Source: Neoarius graeffei
Taxonomy: Eukaryota; Chordata; Actinopteri; Siluriformes; Ariidae
Assembly: GCF_027579695.1 (NCBI RefSeq)
Contig: NC_083572.1
Location: 16,539,415-16,603,414, forward strand
Reading direction: 5' to 3'
Length of the DNA stretch: 64,000 bases
Part shown: piece after piece, positions 56,220 to 64,000 of the stretch
Position numbering within the stretch: position 1 is the first letter of the stretch
How the letters are laid out: the number at the start of each line of letters is the position of its first letter
The notes under the pieces: generated by a model
What the model saw: the letters and a program-made list of their open reading frames with translations, nothing else
Database searches by the model: none
What the model was told of the DNA's origin: nothing
Translations under genes and position numbers: made by a program

Positions 56220-56444
56220 AATGTAGAACGTGCAACAAAAAAAAAGGATCTTAGAGCCAGTTGAGCCATTTTAAACCGAGATTTTAGAGTGTGTAGCCAC
56301 ACCCTCTTTCTGTAGATCATGTAAAAAAAAAAGATTTTAGAGCATGAGGTTTCATGTCTGGTCCAGTTTCTGTCAGGACCTTCTGCTACAGCTGATCGAG
56401 CACACTTTTGCATTTTCTTTGCAGAAATGCAGTCTAGTTCCAGC

Positions 56445-57342
56445 TAGGGATGTTGACCGTTTGACCGATGGTTGACCGAATCAACGTCAACCGGTTAATT
56501 TTTTTTTTGGTCGTCGGTTAAAAAAAAATCAATCATTTTGAAGCTGCCGATTTTGGAGCGGAGAACCTGGAATTCTGTGTTGTAAACACTTGGGGCATGC
56601 CATGCGGTGTAAGGACGGCAGCTGACAAATCAGAAACACCCATTCAGTCATGTCCCGCCTTCCCGCCCCAGTTGAAGACAGCTGCCACTCGGCGAAAGAA
56701 AAGTGTAGACAGGCTTTTTAGCTTACAAATTCCTATTCTGTTTTTTTTTTTTTTAAATTGTTATTAGAAGGCACATCGAGTTTAGTCCTGCCTTGGCCAG
56801 CGCATTCTGAAAGTATGTTTCGGTCTGTAGCCAACAATGCATGTTATTGCAGATCATATCTCTCCACACAAACTAAAGGCGCAGAGGCCGCCTTTTTCAC
56901 GGCTGAATCGTGCAGATCCAGGTTTTTTTTTGGGGGGGGGCGTTGGAGTGTCTGAATAATTTCATCAGAGTAAATTCTGTATTAAAATTACTAAATAAGC
57001 GAATGCCGTTACAGTCCATGAAACAGGAAGTATGAGAAGAAAACATGCGCACCTTTCTGATTTACTGTTTTCTTCTCATACTTCCTATGTTTCATGGACT
57101 GTAACAGCATTTGCTTATTTAGTAATTTTAATACAGAATTTACTCTGATGAAATTATTCAGACACTCCAACGCCCCCCCCTAAAAAAATCGGATCTGCAC
57201 GATTCAGCCGTGAAAAAGGCGGCATCCGCCAAAAGGCGCGCCGTTTGCATCCCTGTTTAAACTCATAGGTTAACCGACTTTAACCGGCTAATGAGGCTCG
57301 GTGGTCGGTCAAGATTTTTTTTTTTAGTTTTCGCCATCCCTA
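56445..57342. mobile_element. hAT-like element with hairpin, TSD gttccagc
   Basis: Exact GTTCCAGC at 56437-56444 and 57343-57350. Ends TAGGGATGTTGACCG and, inverted, TAGGGATGGCGAAAAC. The interior contains a long inverted repeat at 56887-57044 and 57066-57223. Confidence 0.88.
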
Positions 57343-57350
57343 GTTCCAGC

Positions 57351-58144
57351 TTGTGCTTTCTTTATAGCATCATCGTGGCATTTATATTGCTACACATTAA
57401 GGCATACTTATTTAAAAACCTGATCCATTCAGTACTTATAAAACTAGCAAAACTATGATGTAAATGGAGAATATTAACAGCTGAGCTGCTCCAAGCGATC
57501 ACTACATGACGTCATCGCATACATCACCACCACAGGAAGCCCATCCTGTATTCTTAAAAAAAAATTCTCAACAACTATTTGGTCTCTGAAAATGAAATTT
57601 TTGAAATTGATGACCAATTTGACAAACAAGCTTGAAGTGGAAGATCCCTTTCAGTCAAACAAGCAAAATAACTTGACCTGAGCAAAGCGTAGGGCTAAAA
57701 CATGTCCATTAAACTCTTTCATTCGTTCGTCAGAATTACAACGATGGAAAAAGTAAACTTTTCAAAGTGTTTGTAGAAATCAGCCAAGCGTAGAGAGCCA
57801 CACCCAATACAACACGAGAGACTTTACAGAAATGACTATTTTTATTTTTTTACATTTTGTGTATCACGTCCAACGTTGACCCGCCACTACCCCTGCAGCT
57901 CCGTATCTCGCCTAGCTATCACTCGGTAAATCAGACTGTCATGTGGGTGAAACACATATTTAACCACGATCTGGGCGCTTTGACCCACTTTTCAGAACAG
58001 TGTTTCAAAACGTCTGCACTTCAGAAGCTCGACAGCACTGAAACATCAGTATCGAGAGTCCAGTCCCTACTAAAAGTAAATTTTGTTCAGGAAAAAAAAT
58101 AAAATAAATAAAACTGGCTTCCTCTGCTATGAGGTTCAAGTCTC
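57351..58144. other. bptf intron 1, nothing recognised
   Basis: No ORF with family features and no paired element ends were found. An A-rich segment (57548-57570) is the only local oddity. Confidence 0.4.
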
Positions 58145-58558
58145 GTATCAAGTAGGGCTGTAACAATATGCAAATCGAAATCGCGATACGCAGAGCCACG
58201 ATCCGTGTCGCGATACAAGAAGGCAGAATCGCGGTACACCCTTTCAAACTTCTCCTCAGCCCAAAAACAGAGGTGCTTCCAAACTTCAATTTATGAATAC
58301 TTTTTATTTAAATTACATTTTAAACTTACTTAAATTACTTTTATTTTTTTATATCTATTCGTAAGTCGTTTTTTCGCCGACCTGCGACAATCTTCTGCGA
58401 GTCACGCAACGTCCACACTCGCCACTGGCAGAGCATTCATTTCTTTTAAGCGGTCGCCATTCTGGTTGCGACGCGGGGAGCGAATCTGTAAACAAGCAGC
58501 TCATTGGCTGGCTAGGTGTGCCACAAGCCAATCACAATCACTTGACCGGAAAGGCATG

Positions 58559-58650
58559 CAGTGTTGCCAGATTGGGCGGGTTTAGGTGCTTTTTGGCTGG
58601 TTTTGAACATATTTTGGGGTGGAAAACGTTAGCAATATCTGGCAACACTG
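58559..58650. mobile_element. 92-bp hAT MITE with perfect 8-bp TSD
   Basis: AAGGCATG at 58551-58558 and 58651-58658 brackets CAGTGTTGCCAGATTGGGC ... AGCAATATCTGGCAACACTG. It is the reverse orientation of the 36308 copy. Confidence 0.92.
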
Positions 58651-58929
58651 AAGGCATGTCTGCTTGGGCGGAAGCCTTCTGCGGCAGTTACATTTTGACA
58701 CGCGAGCAATGTTTCACCATAAAAATTCCGTAATTTCCATCTGTTTTCCGCGATCACAGAAAATCATTGGCCCTATGAGAGTGAGACAGTGAGAGAGCCA
58801 CCCCCCCCAAAAAAAAAAATCTTAACGGATTTACATGATTTGGAAAAATGACTTTTTCAGAACCGGAAAAAAAAACAGAGCTTCCGGCTCAACAGTATTA
58901 TTTTGAGAAATAAAACAATCTTTGGATAT

Positions 58930-59527
58930 GAGTGATTCCACGCTTATGGGTACTGAAATGGGGACATGAACTTATTCACCTAAAACCATTTCTTTTTTTA
59001 CCATCAGGTCACAAAACATGTAATCTTTAATGAATGATATGTTAAAAGATAACTTTAATTTTCTGAGATGTAATAAAAACATATTTATATGCCAAAGTCA
59101 AGCCTATGAGTTCCAAAATGATGTCTGTTACATTACTTCTGTTACGATTGTCCATCTCGCGTCTGTTACAAATTAATTACAATCTAGCTATATACCATGT
59201 TAATCTTATTGAAAGAATGTGTATGTTTATTCTGCTACACATGTTTATTAATTATATTTGCTAAAACATCACCTTCCTATGTTTCAAAAAGTAATTCTAC
59301 ATTGTTAAAATTGAGAATCTATATGTCCACAACACTTCTGTTACGTTCTGACTTTGGCATATAAATGTTTTTATTACATCTCAGAAAATTAAAGTTATCT
59401 TTTAACATATCATTCATTAAAGATTACATGTTTTGTGACCTGATGGTAAAAAAAGAAATGGTTTTAGGTGAATTTTTAAAAATAAGTTCATGTCCCCATT
59501 TCAGTACCCATAAGCGTGGAATCACTC
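58930..59527. mobile_element. Hairpin element with ~170-base inverted arms
   Basis: GAGTGATTCCACGCTTATGG at the left is mirrored at the right end (CCATAAGCGTGGAATCACTC). The arms 58930-59100 and 59349-59527 match almost base for base around a ~250-base AT-rich spacer. Class uncertain; flanking TA is possible. Confidence 0.75.
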
Positions 59528-60304
59528 ATGTACATTTGTTCATTTTTGCATACATATTACTCATTCTCTGCAGTGGTCTGAATTATTTGTTATTAAATAG
59601 TTAATGTAAGTAAGTAACTGTTAAGTCATTTAAATTTACTACTTGAAAAAAACATTTTTAAAAAAATCGTGGGTGTATCGAATCGTGGGTCAAAAATCGC
59701 GAATCGAATCGTGAGTTGGGTGTATCGTTACAGCCCTAGTATCAAGTCATTACAAGTGGAAAGTGTTCAAAAATCAGATGAATTAACAGAACTCTTATTT
59801 TGCTATAATCTCAAAAATCGGACAATTCCACAAACGCAAATTTCAACGATAAGTCCAGGACAGGTCAGCACAGCTCACACACCATTTTATTTGTTGATTT
59901 ACTTTTCTGGATAAATAACTCTCTCCAGATTTCCTGCATCACTCCGTAATCCTCCGAACAAAGCCTTTTTGCGCGACTCTGATTTGACGTGTATTTGCTG
60001 ATCTGACCCCCAGAACGAGATAATCGCGGTCCATTGGTCGTATTGACCGAGTACGGCGTCGGGAAACAATGGCAGGATTTTTCCCTTTCACCTCCGGCTT
60101 ATTTGAGCCGCTGCACTCAAGGGAGTGTGTGTGTGTGTTTTGGGAACCTGCTGCTGTGTCGTATCGTGTACTCAAAATGGAGTCGCAGTGTTCCTCCTCA
60201 GGTGCTGCACTTGGCCTTTTCTTGCTATGCGATTTGTTTTTGTTTGTTTTAGCTGCGACATCAGCTTGAACAAGAATGTGCAAGTCAGGAGTTTTAGATA
60301 TATC

Positions 60305-60419
60305 CAGTACCAGTCAAAAGTTTGAGCACGCCTACTCATTCATAGGTTTTTCTGTATCGTTTTGTATTGTCGAACAACACTGAAGACATCAAAACTATGG
60401 AATTATGTGATAGTGTTTT
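60305..60419. repeat. Tc1-type TIR fragment
   Basis: CCAGTACCAGTCAAAAGTTTG and CCTACTCATTCATAGGTTTT are typical of a fish Tc1 TIR. The sequence continues after the SINE (60794 onward). No transposase remains. Confidence 0.5.
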
Positions 60420-60793
60420 CATCTCATCTCATTATCTCTAGCCGCTTTATCCTTCTACAGGGTCGCAGGCAAGCTGGAGCCTATCCCAGCTGACTATGGG
60501 CGAAAGGCGGGGTACACCCTGGACAAGTCGCCAGGTCATCACAGGGCTGACACATAGACACAGACAACCATTCACACTCACATTCACACCTACGGTCAAT
60601 TTAGAGTCACCAGTTAACCTAACCTGCATGTCTTTGGACTGTGGGGGAAACCGGAGCACCCGGAGGAAACCCACGCGGACACGGGGAGAACATGCAAACT
60701 CCACACAGAAAGGCCCTCGCCGGCCACGGGACTCGAACCCAGGACCTTCTTGCTGTGAGGCGACAGCGCTAACCACTACACCACCGTGCCGCC
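60420..60793 (-). repeat. tRNA-derived SINE, TSD tgtgatagtgtttt
   Basis: Exact 14-base TSD at 60406-60419 and 60794-60807. Full-length with head complement CACCACCGTGCCGCC. A poly-T follows the right TSD. Confidence 0.92.
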
Positions 60794-60918
60794 TGTGATA
60801 GTGTTTTTTTTTTTTTTTTTTTTAAAAACAACCTAAATATGTTTCATATTTTAAATTCTTCAAAGTATCCAGCGTTTACCTTGATGACGGTTCGTGCACT
60901 GTTGACGTTATCTTGGGC

Positions 60919-61580
60919 CAAGTTTACATTAGACCGTATCTGTCTCGTTTTCTTCGCGGATGCACTGTCCGTTTACATTAAAACGCCTGGAAACGCTGGG
61001 AAACGGGAATCCGCCAGGGTCCACGTATTCAATCCAGATCGTGTCTGGTCCGGTGCTGTGTAAACATTGAGAATACGCGGATACGCTGTGCTGAGCTCTA
61101 GCTGGCGTCGTCATTGGACAACGTCACTGTGACATCCACCTTCCTGATTCGCTGGCGTTGGTCATGTGACGCGACTGCTGAAAAACGGCGCGGACTTCCG
61201 CCTTGTATCACCTTTCATTAAAGAGTATAAAAGTATGAAAATACTGCAAATACTGATGCAAATACTGCCCATTGTGTAGTTATGATTGTCTTTAGGCTTG
61301 CCATCCTTCCACTTGCAAGTGGTAAGTGACATGCACTGAGATCGCACACACACAGCGGCTCAGTCCCGAATCACTGCTCGTGCGCTTCACTCGCGCGCTC
61401 TGTGAGCTGCGCAGGGCCGGAGTGCGCACCCTCCAGAGGGCACTCGCTGTTCAGGGCGGAGTGATTTGGAGCGCAGGATGCCTGCGGAGCCGAGCGTATC
61501 CGTGTATTGGCGTTGCTGTGTGCACGCAAATCGTTTTAAAAATGTTAATCTGATGATCCGCTGATACGGTCTAATGTAAA
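60919..61580. mobile_element. TIR MITE (gtttacattagaccgtatc ends)
   Basis: GTTTACATTAGACCGTATC at 60919 and its exact complement ending at 61580. About 660 bases, no ORF of note. TSD not clear. Confidence 0.7.
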
Positions 61581-61903
61581 CACCACGTTAAAGGGGAACA
61601 GAGGGCAATATATAGAGTAAATATAACAATAAAACACACATTGACGAACCTTATTCAAGACTTACAAAAGTTTTTTGTTCTAAGGTTGGAAAGTTATAGT
61701 GTTTTGAAAGTAGCTCGAGCAAACTATTTCCGCAGTTTGAACAGCCCGCCATGATATTAATTTTATCCAATCAGAATGCACGTTCATTTTCTCTGCGTAA
61801 CACTCATGACGTATGTATGTGCCCAGTTGCGTTGGCTCATTGAGGTTGGGAATAGCACGTGTGAATCGGAAAGTAGGATGAATTGTAAGTGATCGGCTAC
61901 ACA

Positions 61904-61999
61904 ATGCCACAGTGTGTTGCTTTCGGGTGTAGTAACAGGACCGATGGAAAGCATAACGATCCTCCAGACATGTCTTTTCACTCGTTTCCGCTGAAAAAC
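61904..61999 (+). pseudogene. THAP-domain N-terminal fragment
   Basis: MPQCVAFGCSNRTDGKHNDP then PDMSFHSFPLKN matches the start of THAP domains (M-P-x-C-x4-C ... F-P). The W, C and H of the second half are not in this frame, which goes on into sequence complementary to the other ORF. Confidence 0.7.
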
Positions 62000-62218
62000 A
62001 CCAAGCGAGTTCGAGCTTTCTTCTCTTCTTTCGTCATCACCGGAGTCGAGAGTACCTCTCCTAGGTTCAAACTGGTACCCTTCTAAGCCATAGCCTGCTT
62101 GCAGTGTGTCTTGCGGGATCTCTTCGTACGATTCGACAGAGCTGTCGCTTTCACTTGATGCGCCCGACGCCACGATTACACGCTTCTCTCCTAGTGCAGT
62201 GGGTAGCGCTGACGTCAC
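61990..62218 (-). pseudogene. Acidic transposon ORF (YQFEP type)
   Basis: Read on -, MTSALPTALGEKRVIVASGA, SSESDSSVESYEEIPQD and GYGLEGYQFEPRR. Ser/Glu-rich stretches before a GYxFEP motif occur in transposon-derived fish proteins linked to THAP domains, from memory. It converges with the THAP fragment. Confidence 0.4.
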
Positions 62219-62872
62219 GGTCTTTTAAAAATCGCCATTTTTAAATATTATAAAGTATAATATTTACAATTACCAAGATATTTTGTTGTTTTCTAGTATA
62301 TAAATTTGATAGAATACTTAAGAATACGTTACTTTGTCACATCAGCAACTGTATATATTATATTTGGTACCCCTTTAACCAGCTTCATGAGGTCGTCACC
62401 TGGAATGCTTTTCAATTAACAGATGTGCCTTGTCAAAAGTTAATTAGTGCAATTTTTTGCCTCCTTAATGAGTCTAATACAGTAAATAGCTCTATTCCAC
62501 AACTGTAATAATCCATATTATGTCAAGAACCGCTCAGCTAAGTAAAGAGAAACGACATCCATCATTTTTATCAGGCCAAGAAAAAATAATTTTGTTTCCA
62601 GTTACCCGACCGACCGTTTAAAAAAATGCCCCGACCCTAGACTTTTTTGTTAGATGTTTAAAAAAAAAAAAAGTATTTTCGCCGACCAACAATAAATTAA
62701 AACAAAAAAAATCTGCATTACGATTTGCATAATATTGTCGATCTGACAAGTGACTAATTCTAAAACGCATATATCGGACAAGAAACACTCATTGATTTCT
62801 CACGGCCTCAATCTGACGTCATGACCTCTTTCCGGGAAACTCCGGCTTGTGTTGTACACAACGCTAGGCATC

Positions 62873-63061
62873 ATGGCGGCCAACGAAGTGTTCTCGATTA
62901 CCGTGATCGGTTGCGACCACACGGAAGATTGTAAGACAATAAGTTCATTTTATAAGTTTTCAACTGTAAAAGAACTCTACGAACATTATCATCTTCCGCT
63001 GGACGAGTCATGCAAACAGTATACACACAGCGCCCAGGCTAACGGCGGTATCGATATCACG
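62873..63061 (+). CDS. Unrecognised ORF, possible first exon
   Basis: ATG in good context (GCATCATGGCGG) opens MAANEVFSITVIGCDHTEDC ... YEHYHLPLDESCKQY. The sequence is protein-like (balanced composition, Cys/His pairs) to about GGIDIT and then turns AT-rich and hydrophobic to a stop at 63313. I do not recognise it. It may be an exon of a transposon gene; no donor is clear. Confidence 0.3.
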
Positions 63062-63387
63062 ATGTTCTTTGTATTCATATTAAACATACAAGTTCACAAC
63101 ATAGTGTTCCTAATAAAGTTAAGGTTCAACATTTGTAGTTATGTTTCTAGTTCCTTTAAGCGTCCGAGCACTCCATATTTTATCCATGGGCTCCGAGTCC
63201 TGTATTCCACAAGCTTCACTGGTTTTCTTAGGCCTGGTTCTGGATGGTTGAGTCACAGAATGACACTTCCCCACTATGTGCTACTGTTTGTCCCACACCT
63301 AAAATTTATTTAAAAAAAAAACCCTACCTACCCGGTATTTTGTGTGATTAAAAAAAAAATAAAAATAAAAAGACCTACCTACCTACT

Positions 63388-64000
63388 AGGGGTGGCACGG
63401 TTCACAAAAGTTGCGGTTCGGTACGTATTGCGGTTTGAGGTCTGCGGTTCGGTACGTATTGCTTTTTTTTTTTTTTTAATCTTAAGTACTCTGTATTTGG
63501 GCATATAGCCTACTATTTACCTTAAGTAAACATAGTTTAGGATACAGCATTTAAGAGAGGTTAAAATTATAGTTACAATGAAATAATCATGCACAAACTG
63601 AGTTTGAGTTGACATAAGCACATTTTATGAACAATCTCTGATGAAAAGCCAGGTAGTATTTTGAAACAGCAAGAGGGAAGACATGAGAGGTGTTCACACG
63701 GCAACTTTTACTGCGGTGTAGCACCGGGGCTGCCCCGGTAGAGCGTTCACACGGTACAAAGTTATACCGGTGTAGCCCCTGAAAGCTGCTTAAACCGGTG
63801 CAACTCTAACCCTGCTCGGGAGGTGGTTTAAGAAATGTACTCCGGAGTAAATGCTAGTTTGCGGGGCAGCACCGATATAAAATGGGACGTCTGAACGCTA
63901 CAGGGGTAGACTCGCTACGCGTGACGAGAGTTGATTACGTACGGGCATTGCATAACTTGCATCCTGGTATTTTGCGCTTCCAAAATGGCGAATATCAACA
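63388..64000. mobile_element. Left part of a hAT-like element, cut by window end
   Basis: TAGGGGTGGCACGGTTCAC and the repeat GCGGTTCGGTACGTATTGC (twice, 63412 and 63443) look like a hAT end with subterminal motifs. Another MITE may begin near 63690 (GTGTTCACACGGCAAC). The right end is outside. Confidence 0.45.

Larger units (their letters stand above)
58153..59738. mobile_element. hAT-like element, TSD gtatcaag, with two inserts
   Basis: Exact GTATCAAG at 58145-58152 and 59739-59746. Ends TAGGGCTGTAACAATATGC and, inverted, TAGGGCTGTAACGATACAC. Inside are a 92-bp hAT MITE and a hairpin element. ATCGCG/CGCGAT motifs lie near both ends. Confidence 0.88.
61592..62374. mobile_element. TTAA-flanked element carrying THAP and acidic ORFs
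   Basis: TTAA at 61588-61591 and 62375-62378; ends AGGGGAACAGAGG and, inverted, AGGGGTACCAAAT. Contains a THAP fragment on + and an acidic ORF on -. The TTAA flank plus THAP domain fits Kolobok; piggyBac lacks THAP. Confidence 0.7.

Overview
The window looks like a transposon-rich stretch of a ray-finned (teleost) fish chromosome. Evidence is the density of Tc1-like, hAT-like, Harbinger-like and TTAA-flanked DNA transposons, a tRNA-derived fish SINE family, a Tf1/sushi-type chromovirus, and two vertebrate genes with short exons in very long introns. The species cannot be fixed from the sequence.

Host genes. (1) nol11, the nucleolar ribosome-biogenesis protein, lies on + at 3623-31859. Twelve exons encode the last 507 residues; the first ~200 residues lie left of the window. 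An AATAAA follows 23 bases after the stop. (2) The first coding exon of bptf (NURF subunit) lies on + at 51439-51949, with a CCAAT-containing promoter region and a 20-codon upstream ORF. The remaining ~12 kb is intron 1. nol11 and bptf are neighbours in other vertebrates, so this is conserved synteny. (3) A tRNA-Ser(AGA) gene is on - at 34217-34298.

Layout. 1-3.6 kb: THAP and TTAA-type transposon debris and a 0.7-kb TTAA-flanked MITE. 3.6-31.9 kb: nol11, whose introns carry a foldback element, a hAT-like element (5.3-6.5 kb), Tc1-like elements (6.9-8.6, 14.2-15.8 and 24.8-28.0 kb, the last with a second Tc1 inside), a five-level nest (16.5-20.1 kb), SINEs and THAP-exon fragments. 32-34 kb: degraded Tc1 remnant, then the tRNA. 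34.6-48.3 kb: one Tc1-like copy split apart by a 1.15-kb TIR element, a young 5.3-kb chromovirus and a ~5.9-kb composite repeat holding a solo LTR, a 40-bp minisatellite and SINEs amplified with it. 49-51 kb: Tc1 debris and a SINE split by a MITE. 51-52 kb: bptf promoter and exon 1. 52.3-55.7 kb: one SINE split by four later insertions. 55.9-64 kb: hAT-like elements with hairpins, a TTAA element carrying a THAP fragment, and an unfinished hAT-like element at the right edge.

Function. nol11 and bptf are the only recognised protein-coding host genes. Most other coding potential is transposase or retroelement protein. One Tc1 transposase (25335-26357) is an uninterrupted 340-codon ORF. The chromovirus pol has a single in-frame stop. 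Most element boundaries come from target-site duplications read directly from the sequence, which allow a relative insertion history to be worked out. Superfamily names rest on duplication length, terminal motifs and protein motifs, without a database search.
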